A DNA stretch of 64,000 bases, from contig NZ_CP018870.1 of assembly GCF_001941845.1 (NCBI RefSeq), positions 4,160,001 through 4,224,000 of the forward strand. Direction: 5' to 3'. The DNA is from Streptomyces sp. TN58. Lineage in GTDB: Bacteria; Actinomycetota; Actinomycetes; Streptomycetales; Streptomycetaceae. Positions 42,180 to 51,148 of the stretch are shown piece after piece. The notes below the pieces were generated by a model. It worked only from the letters and a program-made list of their open reading frames with translations, searched no databases and was not told the origin of the DNA. Within the stretch, counting starts at the first letter, position 1; each line of letters starts with the position of its first letter. A program made the position numbers and the translations under genes.

Positions 42180-43499
42180 CTACGCGGGCTCGGCCTCACG
42201 GTCCTTGTGGTGCTGCTGACGGAACGACGAGATCATCCGCCGCAGCAGAGAACCACTACGCGGGTGCGTCACGCCGTAGCGGTCCGCCAGCATTATGTCG
42301 AGGGCCTCAGCGGTCGGATAGTCCTGCGTCTCCTCGGCCAGCGCACAGAACACCTTGTACGCGATCTGCGCGAACTCGACCTCGTCCGGAGAGTCCACCA
42401 CCGGCACCTGCTCCGGGAACTGCCCGTCCGCCGCCGCCTCGTGACGCGGCTCCGGAATCGGAAGCTGCTGCGCCTGCGGCTCCTCCGGACCCATCGGGGG
42501 CAGAACCGGCGTCGGCTCCAGTCCCTCCACGTACTGCGGGTTGTAGCCACCCTCGTACGCGGCCTGCGGGGCCTTCGGAGCAGCGAACCAGGCACTGTTG
42601 TGGGCCGCCGGCATCGCCGTCGGATCCACCGCGAACGCCGGCGGGACATGGGCGGCGACCGCCCCGGGCGCACCCTGCTGCACAGCAGACTGCGGAGCCT
42701 GGACCGGCTGCTGCGCCTGGGCCTGGAGCGGGTCGGCGGCGCCCGCCGCCGACACCTCAAGCGCCGGAGCCGAACCCGCGAGCTGCTGCTCCAGCGGCGG
42801 CAGCACCGCCGGATCGATCCCCGTCGCCGCCAGCGCGTCCGGGGCGGTCTGCGAGAGCGGCACACCGATCCGCGCCAGTTTCAGCGGCATCAACGCCTCC
42901 ACCGGCGCCTTCTGCCGCCAGAACCGCCCGTACCGCGCCTGCAGCCGCGCCTGGTAGATCAGCCGGTCCTGCTCCATGCCGATCGCCTGCTCGTACGAAC
43001 GCAGCTCCCACAGCTTCATCCGTCGCCACAGCTTGAACGTCGGCAACGGCGACAGCAGCCACCGCGTGATGCGTACGCCCTCCATGTGCCGGTCCGCCGT
43101 GATGTCGGCGATCCGGCCCACCGCGTGCCGGGCGGCCTCCACCGTCACCACGAACAGGATCGGGATCACGGCGTGCATGCCGACACCGAGCGGATCCGGC
43201 CACGACGCCGCACCGTTGAACGCGATCGTCGCCGCCGTCAGCAGCCACGCCGTCTGACGCAGCAGCGGGAAGGGGATCCGCATCCACGTCAGCAGCAGGT
43301 CCAGCGCCAGCAGCACACAGATACCGGCGTCGATACCGATCGGGAACACCAGGGAGAAACTGCCGAAGCCCTTCTTCTCCGCAAGTTCGCGCACCGCGGC
43401 ATAAGACCCCGCGAAACCGATACCCGCGATGACGACGGCTCCGGCGACCACGACACCGATGAGTATTCGGTGCGTACGAGTCAGCTGCATCGCGGCCAC
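42180..43499 (-). CDS. DUF2637 membrane protein (SpdB/Spi-like)
   Basis: This 439-residue protein has four transmembrane helices in its first 130 residues: ILIGVVVAGAVVIAGIGFAG, FPIGIDAGICVLLALDLLLT, a third around WLLTAATIAFNGA, and AVIPILFVVTVEAARHAVG. They form the DUF2637 domain known from Streptomyces chromosomal and plasmid transfer-region proteins. The cytoplasmic part is Pro/Gln/Ala-rich and disordered (about 240-370). It ends with a small helical domain (AQIAYKVFCALAEETQDYPT to SGSLLRRMISSFRQQHH) that looks like an HTH. The start is GTG with GAGGGG 7 nt upstream. Confidence 0.8.
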   Translation of the reverse strand: MAAMQLTRTHRILIGVVVAGAVVIAGIGFAGSYAAVRELAEKKGFGSFSLVFPIGIDAGICVLLALDLLLTWMRIPFPLLRQTAWLLTAATIAFNGAASWPDPLGVGMHAVIPILFVVTVEAARHAVGRIADITADRHMEGVRITRWLLSPLPTFKLWRRMKLWELRSYEQAIGMEQDRLIYQARLQARYGRFWRQKAPVEALMPLKLARIGVPLSQTAPDALAATGIDPAVLPPLEQQLAGSAPALEVSAAGAADPLQAQAQQPVQAPQSAVQQGAPGAVAAHVPPAFAVDPTAMPAAHNSAWFAAPKAPQAAYEGGYNPQYVEGLEPTPVLPPMGPEEPQAQQLPIPEPRHEAAADGQFPEQVPVVDSPDEVEFAQIAYKVFCALAEETQDYPTAEALDIMLADRYGVTHPRSGSLLRRMISSFRQQHHKDREAEPA

Positions 43500-43631
43500 C
43501 CGCGATCCCCTCCCCTAGTCGAGCACAAACCGAGCGCTTACCGCGCCTTTACACAGCCGCGGCAGGCACAGCGTACGGGTGACTCGAAGTCAGCGCCCCA
43601 GGAGGCCCCGCCCCGAGATCCGCCGCCGCTC

Positions 43632-44399
43632 CTACTGGGGCTGGGGGGACTCCGGCTGCGGCTGCTCCGCCGGCTTGTTGGCCGTACCGATCGAGGCCAC
43701 GGCCTCCTTCGCCGCCGTCAGCGCGTCCTGCAGCAGCTTCGCCTGGTCCGGAGCACCGGCACCCTCGTACGCCGCACCGTTGTAGTCGAGGGTGACCACC
43801 ACGTTCTGGGAGCGCGCGACCACCGTCGTGTTGAAGAAGTCGACGTCCTTCTTCACCGAGTAGACGACCGACGTGCCCTGGTCGCCCAGGCCCTCGACCG
43901 GCTCGGCCTTCACGTTCTGCGCACCCTCGGTGGCCTTCGCCGCCTCGACCTGCTTGCCGTACTGCTCCTCGGCCCGCTTGTTGGCGCTGCCGAGCGACGC
44001 GTGCGAATCCGTGCGGAAGAAGGACAGCGACAGCCAGCGGTACTGCGAGCCCTTCAGGCCGTCCTCGTCCAGACCGTTCCAGGAGCAGCTGGCGCGGGTG
44101 GCCAGGTCGTTCGACTTGGTCGCCGTGCCGTTCTTGTCCTTCGCCTCCGGCACGAGCGTTTCTATCGTCGCCGTCTGGATCGCCTTGCAGGGATCCGGGA
44201 GCGCGGCGAACGCCGCCTTCTCCAGCTCCGGCTTCTTCGCCTTCTCGCCAGGCTTCGAAGAAGCGGACGAACCGGACTTCTTGTCGCCCTTCGAGGCCGA
44301 GTCCTTGCCCGAGTCGGAGGAACACCCGGCCACGGTGAGGATCACCGGGACGGCTGCGCAGGCGAGAACGCGGGTGAGGCGCGAGGCTGATCGGTGCAT
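43632..44399 (-). CDS. DUF3558 lipoprotein
   Basis: This 255-residue exported lipoprotein has a signal peptide with the lipobox LTVAGCSS (Cys near residue 26) and a Lys/Ser-rich linker. The DUF3558 fold follows from about residue 65 (LPDPCKAIQTATIETLVPEA, RASCSWNGLDEDG). It ends in a Pro/Gln-rich tail. The ATG giving MHRSASRLTR has AAGGA just upstream. It lies next to a second DUF3558 lipoprotein gene 113 nt away. The function of the family is not established. Confidence 0.85.
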   Translation of the reverse strand: MHRSASRLTRVLACAAVPVILTVAGCSSDSGKDSASKGDKKSGSSASSKPGEKAKKPELEKAAFAALPDPCKAIQTATIETLVPEAKDKNGTATKSNDLATRASCSWNGLDEDGLKGSQYRWLSLSFFRTDSHASLGSANKRAEEQYGKQVEAAKATEGAQNVKAEPVEGLGDQGTSVVYSVKKDVDFFNTTVVARSQNVVVTLDYNGAAYEGAGAPDQAKLLQDALTAAKEAVASIGTANKPAEQPQPESPQPQ

Positions 44400-44512
44400 G
44401 GTTCCTTCAGTGCTCAGGGGGTCTTCTTCGGACACGGGACCCGGTCAACGGTAGCCCGATCGGGTGCCGGACTGCTGTGCGGGCCGTCACGCCGGAGCGC
44501 GGCGCGCACCGC

Positions 44513-45424
44513 TCACTCGTTGAAGCGGTCGACCAGCGCCAGCGCCAACTGCCGTGCTTTGTCCTGGATTTCGGCGCTCGGCGGGACCGTTCCGGGCAGG
44601 GCCGGCTGCACGCTGTACTCGACCTTGACGATGACATTCGAGGTACGGAACACAATCCGCACGGTGCGCGACTGCGCGGCCGTGGCCCCGGCGGGGCTCA
44701 GCTTGTCGTCCAGGAAGGCCTCGGTGCCGAGGCCCTCCAGGACGCGCGAGCCGAGCTCGGGCTGGGAGGACGGGCTCGCGCCGGGGGCCGGAGTCCCCGC
44801 GGCCGGCGCCCCGGCGGACGGCGCGCCGCTCGCGGGCGGTGCGGCATTCGCGGGCGGTGCGGCATTCGCGGGCGGAGGGGAGGAGGCGGGCGGATTGGCC
44901 GGATTGGCCGGATTGGCTGCGCCAGGGCCGGGGGTGGTGGCCGGCCCGGGGAAGGGCAGGTGGGCGTCCGTGAGCAGGCGTACGTAGACCTGCTTGGCCT
45001 TGTCGTCGTCGCTGGTGGTGGCCCGGTCGTAGGAGACGACGCGCTCGAAGCCGACCGACAGCAGCCGGGTCTCCTCGGGGGTCTGCGCCGTCCAGCGGCA
45101 GCCGACGTGCCGGTCGCCGTCGTAGGAGGAGTCGGCGACGCCGGCGTACAGCTGGTCGAGCTGTTCGGGGGTGAGTCCGTCCGGTTCGGGGAGCATGGCC
45201 TTGAGCTTCTTGCTGTCGGCGGCCGCCCGGCAGGGTGCGGGCAGGCTCCGGTACTTGCCCGGCTGGGCGGGTGCGGCGGTGCCGCCGCCGGCCTTCGAGT
45301 CGCTGGTACCCGCCCCGTCGCCTCCGCCGGTGCACCCGGTCAGGCCGGCCGCACCGGCCGCGAGCGCGGTGAGCATCGCGATGCCGGGCAGGACTCGCCG
45401 TACCGCTTTGCGCTGCACGTCCAC
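44513..45424 (-). CDS. DUF3558 family lipoprotein with low-complexity insert
   Basis: This 303-residue exported lipoprotein has a signal peptide with lipobox GLTGCTGG. LPAPCRAAADSKKLKAMLPE and HVGCRWTAQTPEETRLLSVG belong to a DUF3558-like fold. An inserted Ala/Pro/Asn segment (about 165-215) is encoded by short tandem DNA repeats: two 18-bp units near 44841-44880 and three 9-bp units near 44891-44917. The start is GTG with GGGAG 4 nt upstream; the longer frame to 45499 reaches into the divergent rtcB promoter region. Confidence 0.78.
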   Translation of the reverse strand: MDVQRKAVRRVLPGIAMLTALAAGAAGLTGCTGGGDGAGTSDSKAGGGTAAPAQPGKYRSLPAPCRAAADSKKLKAMLPEPDGLTPEQLDQLYAGVADSSYDGDRHVGCRWTAQTPEETRLLSVGFERVVSYDRATTSDDDKAKQVYVRLLTDAHLPFPGPATTPGPGAANPANPANPPASSPPPANAAPPANAAPPASGAPSAGAPAAGTPAPGASPSSQPELGSRVLEGLGTEAFLDDKLSPAGATAAQSRTVRIVFRTSNVIVKVEYSVQPALPGTVPPSAEIQDKARQLALALVDRFNE

Positions 45425-45608
45425 TGGCTCCCTTCGACCGGCGGGCCCCCCGACGGTCAGGAAAATGCGTTGCCGCGACTTGGGCGCGGCTGGACACAAT
45501 GTCTATCGCACACGCTGGTGCTGGCGCCGGTCCCCTGTCGTCTTTGGGATCAAGAGCGAGGCTTTTGCGTAATCTCACCTTTCTGTTGGTTTCGGGGGAT
45601 TGATCCTT

Positions 45609-46802
45609 ATGTCGTATGTAGAGGTACCGGGGGCGCAGGTCCCGATCCGGATGTGGACGGATCCGGCGTCGGTCGAGGCGGGGGCGATGCAGCAGCTCCA
45701 CAACGTCGCCACCCTGCCGTGGATCAAGGGTCTGGCCGTCATGCCGGACGTCCACTACGGCAAGGGCGCCACGGTCGGCTCGGTCATCGCCATGAAGGAC
45801 GCGGTCTGCCCGGCGGCGGTGGGTGTGGACATCGGCTGCGGCATGTCGGCGGTGAAGACGTCCCTGACGGCGAACGACCTCCCGGGCGACCTCTCCAAGC
45901 TCCGCTCGAAGATCGAGCAGGCGATCCCGGTGGGGAACGGCATGCACCGAGAGGCGGTGGATCCGGCACGCCTGTACGGGTTCACCGAGGCGGGCTTCGG
46001 GGACTTGTGGGAGCGCTTCGACTACGTCGCGGATGCGGTGAAGTTCCGGCGGGATCGCGCGATGCGGCAGATGGGAAGCCTTGGCCAGGGCAATCACTTC
46101 TGTGAAGTTTGTATCGATACATCCGGTTCGGTGTGGCTCATGCTGCACTCGGGCTCAAGGAATATCGGCAACGAGCTGGCTGCCTTCCACATCGGCGTTG
46201 CCCGCGGGCTGTCCCACAACCAGAACCTCGTCGACCGCGACCTGGCGGTCTTCCTCGCGGCGACGCCCGAGATGGAGGCGTACCGCAACGACCTCTTCTG
46301 GGCTCAGGAGTACGCGAAGTACAACCGGGCCGTGATGATGAGCCTGTTCAAGGAGGTCTTCCGCAAGGAGTTCCGCAAGGCCAAGGTCTCCTTCGACCGG
46401 GAGATCAGCTGCCACCACAACTACGTGGCGGAGGAGCGGTACGACGGCATGGACCTGCTGGTCACCCGCAAGGGCGCGATCCGCGCCGGCAGCGGTGACT
46501 ACGGGATCATCCCCGGTTCGATGGGCACCGGCTCGTACATCGTCAAGGGGCTCGGCAACGAGAAGTCCTTCAACTCGGCCTCGCACGGTGCGGGCCGGAA
46601 GATGAGCCGGACCGCGGCGAAGAAGAAGTTCTCGGCGCGGGACCTGGCGGAGCAGACCAAGGGCGTCGAGTGCCGTAAGGACTCGGGCGTGGTGGACGAG
46701 ATCCCGGGTGCGTACAAGTCGATCGAGCAGGTCATCGACCAGCAGACGGACCTCGTCCAGGTGGTGGCCAAGCTCAAGCAGGTCATCTGCGTCAAGGGCT
46801 GA
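45609..46802 (+). CDS. rtcB: RNA-splicing ligase RtcB
   Basis: RtcB joins RNA 2',3'-cyclic phosphate or 3'-phosphate ends to 5'-OH ends using GTP and Mn2+. This 397-residue protein has the metal ligands in MPDVHYGKGATVGSV and GVDIGCGMSAVKT (Asp74, Cys77), then SLGQGNHFCEV and CHHNYVAEE. NSASHGAGRKMSR carries the His that becomes guanylylated. No archease gene is adjacent. ATG 45609 has GGGGGAT about 10 nt upstream; a TTG three codons earlier is less likely. A terminator follows at 46839. Confidence 0.94.
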   Translation: MSYVEVPGAQVPIRMWTDPASVEAGAMQQLHNVATLPWIKGLAVMPDVHYGKGATVGSVIAMKDAVCPAAVGVDIGCGMSAVKTSLTANDLPGDLSKLRSKIEQAIPVGNGMHREAVDPARLYGFTEAGFGDLWERFDYVADAVKFRRDRAMRQMGSLGQGNHFCEVCIDTSGSVWLMLHSGSRNIGNELAAFHIGVARGLSHNQNLVDRDLAVFLAATPEMEAYRNDLFWAQEYAKYNRAVMMSLFKEVFRKEFRKAKVSFDREISCHHNYVAEERYDGMDLLVTRKGAIRAGSGDYGIIPGSMGTGSYIVKGLGNEKSFNSASHGAGRKMSRTAAKKKFSARDLAEQTKGVECRKDSGVVDEIPGAYKSIEQVIDQQTDLVQVVAKLKQVICVKG

Positions 46803-46838
46803 GGCCCAAGGCCCGGGCGCGGCTGCAGGGGGAGTGGA

Positions 46839-46872
46839 GGGGCCCGGACCGATCACGATCGGTCCGGGCCCC
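46839..46872. terminator. bidirectional terminator between rtcB and SDR gene
   Basis: GGGGCCCGGACCGATC and its reverse complement, with AC between, form a 16-bp palindromic hairpin 36 nt after the rtcB stop, between convergent genes. Confidence 0.9.
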
Positions 46873-46936
46873 TGCATGTGCATCAGCCCGCGGTGCCGTC
46901 GAGGAGGAGGCCGACGGGGACATCCAGGGCCGGGGG

Positions 46937-47701
46937 TCAGAGTTCGCGGTGGACCTTGGTGTTGGAGGCCTGGGCGCGGGGGCGGACCACCAGGAGGTCG
47001 ATGTTCACGTGGCTGGGGCGGGTCACGGCCCAGGTGACGGTGTCGGCTACGTCGTCGGCGGTGAGGGGTTCCGCGACGCCCTCGTAGACCTTCTCCGCCT
47101 TCTCGGCGTCGCCGCGGAAGCGGGTCTTCGCGAACTCGTCGGTCTTGACCATGCCGGGGGCGATCTCGATGACGCGTACGGGCCGGCCGACGATCTCCAG
47201 GCGGAGGGTCTCGGCGAGGACGCGGGCGCCGTTCTTGGCGGCGACGTAGCCGGCGCCGCCCTCGTAGGTGGCGTGGCCCGCGGTGGAGGAGAGGACCACG
47301 ACCGTGCCGTCGCCGGAGGCGGTGAGGGCGGGCAGCAGCGCCTGGGTGACGTTGAGCGTGCCGATGACGTTGACCTCGTACATGGTGCGCCAGTCGGCGG
47401 GGTCGCCGGTGGCGACGGGTTCGGCGCCGAGGGCGCCGCCGGCGTTGTTGACGAGGACGTCGCAGCGGTCGAGGGAGGCGGCGAGGGCGTCGACGGCGGC
47501 GCGGTCGGTGACGTCGAGCGCGTGGGCGGTCGCGGCGTGGCCGGCCTGGGTGAGCTCGGCGGCGAGGGCTTCGATGCGGTCCTTGCGGCGGGCGGTGAGG
47601 ACCACGTGGTAGCCGGCCGCGGCGAGCTGCCGGGCGGTGGCCGCGCCGATGCCGCTGCTCGCACCGGTGACTACGGCGGTTCGGGTGGCGGCCGTGCTCA
47701 T
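46937..47701 (-). CDS. SDR family NAD(P)-dependent oxidoreductase
   Basis: This 254-residue classical short-chain dehydrogenase has the cofactor motif VVTGASSGIGAATARQLAA and TARRKDR after beta-2 (Arg residues favour NADP). LVNNAGGALG follows, then the catalytic Ser in VVLSSTAGHA and the YVAAKNG pair. It resembles the YdfG/serine-3-dehydrogenase-like group. The natural substrate is not evident. It is followed on the same strand, upstream by 62 nt, by the YnfA-like gene, so joint transcription is possible. Confidence 0.9.
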   Translation of the reverse strand: MSTAATRTAVVTGASSGIGAATARQLAAAGYHVVLTARRKDRIEALAAELTQAGHAATAHALDVTDRAAVDALAASLDRCDVLVNNAGGALGAEPVATGDPADWRTMYEVNVIGTLNVTQALLPALTASGDGTVVVLSSTAGHATYEGGAGYVAAKNGARVLAETLRLEIVGRPVRVIEIAPGMVKTDEFAKTRFRGDAEKAEKVYEGVAEPLTADDVADTVTWAVTRPSHVNIDLLVVRPRAQASNTKVHREL

Positions 47702-47763
47702 GTGCGGGCTCCTCGGTCGTTCGTACGGGCGATTACCCGCCAGCATAGGCGCGGGCGGCCGGG

Positions 47764-48099
47764 TCAGCGGCCGCGTGGGGCGTACATGATCACGGCCATT
47801 CCGGCGAGGCAGACGAGGGCGCCGACGATGTCCCAGCGGTCGGGGCGGTAGCCGTCGGCGACGGCGCCCCAGGCGAGGGAGCCGGCGACGAAGACGCCTC
47901 CGTAGGCGGCGAGGACGCGGGCGAAGTCGCCCTGGGGCTGGAGGGTGGCGGCGAAGCCGTAGAGGCCGAGGGCGATCACGCCGGCGCCGATCCAGGCCCA
48001 GCCTCTGTGTTCGCGTACGCCTTGCCAGACGAGCCAGGCGCCGCCGATCTCCAGGAGGGCGGCGAGGGTGAAGAGGGCGATGGAGCGGGCGATCAGCAT
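47764..48099 (-). CDS. YnfA family (UPF0060) membrane protein
   Basis: This 111-residue protein has four transmembrane helices filling most of its length: the first at [20 protein letters not shown], the second near [19 protein letters not shown] and the third near [19 protein letters not shown]. The last is [19 protein letters not shown]. The LEIGGAW motif and length are those of YnfA, a small-multidrug-resistance-like family. It is divergent from a secreted-protein gene with a short shared 5' region. Confidence 0.88.
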   Translation of the reverse strand: MLIARSIALFTLAALLEIGGAWLVWQGVREHRGWAWIGAGVIALGLYGFAATLQPQGDFARVLAAYGGVFVAGSLAWGAVADGYRPDRWDIVGALVCLAGMAVIMYAPRGR

Positions 48100-48215
48100 G
48101 GCTCAAAGGTTTGCATGGCAGATGGGGGTGGGCGCGCCCTCGTTCGTGTGATGGTCCGACCGGTGGGGGGTGGTGCGGGGCTAGCCTCCGCGCGAGACGC
48201 GAGGAGGTGGTGGCG

Positions 48216-48719
48216 GTGCGCCGTGTCGCCGTACGGAGTGTGGTGGTGGCGGGGTTGCTGGCGTGCGGGGCGGGAGTGCCCGGTCCGGCGCAGGCGTCGG
48301 CGGGGGCTCCGGCGCAGGTGTCGGCGTGGGCGGGGCCGGAGGCCGATGTGTCGTACCACGGCCGGGTCGCCTTGTCGGGGGCGCGGTTGCGGGTGTGGCT
48401 GGTTCCGGAGAACGACGGGCCGGCGGCGCTGCCGAACGCGACGCTGCGGGTGCGGCTGTCGGCCGACCTGGCGGACCGGCAGCAGCTGGCGCAGGGCTGT
48501 GCGCGGGCGGGTCTGCGTGAGGTGGTGTGCGAGACGGGGCCGCTGCCGTCGCACGGGCGGGGACGGCACGTGGGGTTGGCGCTGGAGCTGCGGGAGCGGG
48601 TGCCTGAGGTGGCGGTGCGGGTGGACACCTGGTGGAACGGTGGCGCGACGGACCGGAACCACGCGAACGACGATCACGTGGTGCTGGCCCTGGACACGGG
48701 TGACGCCTACGCCTTCTGA
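48216..48719 (+). CDS. secreted protein of unknown function
   Basis: This 167-residue protein has a signal peptide (basic VRRVAVRS, then VVVAGLLACGAGVPG and an AQASAG cleavage region). The mature part is beta-rich with ARLRVWLVPENDGPAALPNA and RLSADLADRQQLAQGC, ending in DDHVVLALDTGDAYAF. It resembles Ig- or DUF11-like extracellular domains, though I cannot assign a family. The GTG at 48216 is 8 nt after AGGAGG, which decides it over GTG codons at 48207 and 48210 that are too close to it. Confidence 0.7.
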   Translation: MRRVAVRSVVVAGLLACGAGVPGPAQASAGAPAQVSAWAGPEADVSYHGRVALSGARLRVWLVPENDGPAALPNATLRVRLSADLADRQQLAQGCARAGLREVVCETGPLPSHGRGRHVGLALELRERVPEVAVRVDTWWNGGATDRNHANDDHVVLALDTGDAYAF

Positions 48720-48787
48720 GGGCTGTCGCCGCCTTGTCACGCCTTGTCGCCGCCTTCCGGAGCGGGCGTCCGCCCGGGTCGCTCGCG

Positions 48788-49516
48788 TCAGGCGGTGCCG
48801 AATTCGACGAGTGCCTCGTCGACGATCCGCTCCAGGCGGGCGTGGTGGGCGCCGCGCCAGTAGACGCGCTCGCATTCGGTGCACTGGGCGAAGACGTCGT
48901 AGGAGCGGTGCGTGCCGTGTTCGAGGCGGTCGCCGACGCTCTCCTTGTCGGCTTCGTGGAGGGGCCCGTTGCAGGCGGTGCAGCGGGTCCACGGGGCGAG
49001 GGCGGGGGCGAAGCGGCTGAGGACGTCGCGTAGTTGCTCGTCGGGATTGTCGCTGTAGACGTAGGCGCCGGCGAAGATCTCCCGGCGCCGGAGCAGTCCG
49101 CGGTCGCGGGAGAGCAGGACGCGCCGTTCGGCGGCGGAGCGGGTGGCGAGGGCGGGGTCGCCGATGTCCTCGTTCTCGTAGGCGGCGTCGACACCGAGGA
49201 GGCGCAGGCGGCGGGCGAGCGTGCCGAGGTGGACGTCGAGGAGGAAGCGGAGGGGGGCGCCGGGGACGTGCTGGGGGCGTTCGACGCCGAGCACCTCGAC
49301 GTTCTGGCCGTCCTGGGGCACGTAGGAGGTGGCGACCTCCTGGCCGTCGACGAGGAGGCGGCCGACCTCGGTGAGCGGGACCCCGGCGGATTCGACGACG
49401 TGGCCGAGGCTGGAGGCGCCGTCGGTGGCGGTCGGTACGCGGTCCGTGCGCCGGCTGGGCGGGGCGAAGAGGCGCAGTTCGGGGGCGAGGGTGAGCTGAA
49501 TGCCGGGTCCGTTCAC
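48788..49516 (-). CDS. Mut7-C RNase domain protein with ubiquitin-like N-terminus
   Basis: This 242-residue protein has an N-terminal beta-grasp (Mut7-C ubiquitin-like, about 5-80, ending VPQDGQNVEVLGVERP). The PIN-like Mut7-C nuclease domain follows: RFLLDVHLGTLARRLRLLGV with the first Asp, then VLLSRDRGLL. A zinc ribbon with CTACNGPL and CTECERVYWRG closes it. The arrangement matches actinobacterial Mut7-C proteins predicted to cleave RNA. It starts with GTG; the gene stands alone between the secreted-protein gene and hxlR. Confidence 0.88.
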   Translation of the reverse strand: MNGPGIQLTLAPELRLFAPPSRRTDRVPTATDGASSLGHVVESAGVPLTEVGRLLVDGQEVATSYVPQDGQNVEVLGVERPQHVPGAPLRFLLDVHLGTLARRLRLLGVDAAYENEDIGDPALATRSAAERRVLLSRDRGLLRRREIFAGAYVYSDNPDEQLRDVLSRFAPALAPWTRCTACNGPLHEADKESVGDRLEHGTHRSYDVFAQCTECERVYWRGAHHARLERIVDEALVEFGTA

Positions 49517-49577
49517 CCTGCCAGCATGCCATTGCGGGGTGGGGGGCCGCGCCTGAATTCGGGGCGCCTTACGCGCC

Positions 49578-49994
49578 TCAGGCGTCGGCGGTGGACCGGT
49601 CGTAGGCGGCGCGGTGGGCGTTGACCTCGTCGAAGTGGTTCTCGGCCCACGTCTTCACGGAGGAGAGCAGGCAGCCGAGGCTGCTGCCGAGGTCGGTGAG
49701 GCGGTAGTCGACGCGGACGGGGACGGTGGGTGTGACGTGGCGGGTGACGAGGCCGTCGCGTTCGAGGGAGCGCAGGGTCTGGGTGAGCATCTTCTGGCTG
49801 ACGCCGGGGATCCTGCGGCCGAGGTCGCTGTAGCGCATGGAGCGGTCGTCGGCCTCGCCGAGGGCGCTGACGATGAGGCCGACCCACTTGTCGCTGATGC
49901 GGGCGAGGAGCTGGCTGGTCGGGCACTCCCTGAGGAAGGCGTCGTAGGCGGTACGGGCTTCCTCGCGGCGGGCTGCGGCGGTGCTGGTGGCCAT
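49578..49994 (-). CDS. HxlR family winged-helix regulator
   Basis: This 138-residue regulator has the HxlR (MarR-like) fold: CPTSQLLARISDKWVGLIVS, RYSDLGRRIPGVSQKMLTQT as the recognition region, then ERDGLVTRHVTPTVPVRVDY. The conserved Cys before the first helix (ECPTS) is the redox or aldehyde/quinone sensor in relatives such as YodB, HypR and QorR. It is divergent from a quinone-oxidoreductase-like gene, a common pairing in which the regulator represses the enzyme until electrophiles are present. GTAC palindromes fill the gap. Confidence 0.9.
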   Translation of the reverse strand: MATSTAAARREEARTAYDAFLRECPTSQLLARISDKWVGLIVSALGEADDRSMRYSDLGRRIPGVSQKMLTQTLRSLERDGLVTRHVTPTVPVRVDYRLTDLGSSLGCLLSSVKTWAENHFDEVNAHRAAYDRSTADA

Positions 49995-50015
49995 GGGTCC
50001 CCACTTCCAGGTCCG

Positions 50016-50054
50016 GTACGCACCTTGGAGTGCGTACTTACGAAAAGAGAGTAC
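50016..50054. promoter_or_regulatory. GTAC palindromes between hxlR-type and oxidoreductase genes
   Basis: GTACGCA and TGCGTAC form a perfect 7-bp dyad (50016-50037). GTACT and AGTAC form a second dyad (50034-50054) that shares the central GTAC. The three GTAC sites are spaced 18 and 17 bp. GTAC-ended dyads are typical operators of HxlR/YodB-type repressors. Confidence 0.65.
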
Positions 50055-50125
50055 CTCTCCCTAGGTTAGTGGTCATCAGAACGGCGCGGGGAGCGCCGGC
50101 CGAGAGACGCAGAACGGGGAGAGCG

Positions 50126-51037
50126 ATGAGTGAGCGGACGATGCTGGCGGCCGTGGTGACCGGTTTCGGCGGCCCGGAGCAGGTCGGCCTGGAGCAGGTG
50201 CCGGTGCCGCGTCCCGCGGCCGGGCAGGTGCGGATACGGGTCGCCGCGGCGGGGCTCAACCCGGTGGACGGCGCGGTCCGCGCCGGGGTCTTCGGCGGGG
50301 CCGGGCAGCGGCTCGGCCTCGGCTGGGACGTGGCGGGGGAGGTCGACGAGACGGGCCCCGGCGTGACCGGCTGGAGCCGCGGTGACCGGGTGGTGGGCCT
50401 GCACTACGGCCCGGTGAAGCCGCTGGGCACGCACGCGGAGTACGTGGTGCTCGACGCCGGCGCGGTCGCCGCGGCACCGGCCGCGGTGGACGTGCCGACC
50501 GCGGCGGCCCTGCCGCTGGCCGGCCTGACCGCGGCCCGGGCCGTGGACCAGCTGGGGCTCGCGCCCGGCTCGTCCGTGCTGGTCACCGGTGCGGCCGGCG
50601 TGGTCGGCGGGCTGGCGGTGCAGCTCGCGGCGCGGGTCGGCCTGGTGGTGACGGCCCTGGCGGGTGCGGGGGACGAGGAGCTCGTACGGTCGCTGGGCGC
50701 GGCTGCCTTCGTCCCGCGCGGCGGGGCTCCGGACGGGCCGGTGGACGGGGTCCTGGACGCGGCCGTGCTGGGTGGTGACGCGCTGGCCCACGTCCGTGAC
50801 GGCGGGGTCTACGTCGGCCTGATCCCGAACCACGCCCCGGCGGCGGAGCGCGGCATCCGCATCGAGGAGCAGGAGGTCGCCGCGGACGGTGAGCTGCTGG
50901 CCCGTCTGGTGTCGCTCGTGGACGAGGGTGCGCTGACCCTGCGGGTCGCGGAGGTCTTCCCGCTCGCCGAGGCGGCGAAGGCGCACGAGCGGCTGGCGGT
51001 GCCGGGCGTGCGCGGCCGGATCGTCCTGACGCCGTGA
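50126..51037 (+). CDS. NADP-dependent oxidoreductase, quinone oxidoreductase-like (MDR family)
   Basis: This 303-residue medium-chain reductase lacks zinc ligands. The N-terminal GroES-like part opens VVTGFGGPEQVGLEQVPVPR and includes GLNPVDGAVRAG. The Rossmann part has VLVTGAAGVVGGLAVQLAAR. The family reduces quinones or enones with NADPH. The ATG has GGGGAGA upstream. Divergence from hxlR with operator-like dyads between suggests induction by quinones or aldehydes. Confidence 0.87.
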   Translation: MSERTMLAAVVTGFGGPEQVGLEQVPVPRPAAGQVRIRVAAAGLNPVDGAVRAGVFGGAGQRLGLGWDVAGEVDETGPGVTGWSRGDRVVGLHYGPVKPLGTHAEYVVLDAGAVAAAPAAVDVPTAAALPLAGLTAARAVDQLGLAPGSSVLVTGAAGVVGGLAVQLAARVGLVVTALAGAGDEELVRSLGAAAFVPRGGAPDGPVDGVLDAAVLGGDALAHVRDGGVYVGLIPNHAPAAERGIRIEEQEVAADGELLARLVSLVDEGALTLRVAEVFPLAEAAKAHERLAVPGVRGRIVLTP

Positions 51038-51148
51038 CGGGGCCGGCGGCCCCACCCGCAGGCGCCGGTGGCGGCTCGGGTGGGGCATGCCGGGCGGGCA
51101 TGCCCTCGACGTCTCGGTCTCCGGGATCCCCGACCTCGTCACCCGCGA

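Noticed and set aside
40316..43036. 906-codon plus-strand frame across lysS and beyond
   Set aside because: It is an Arg/Pro-rich shadow of lysS that continues antisense through the DUF2637 gene and the terminator.
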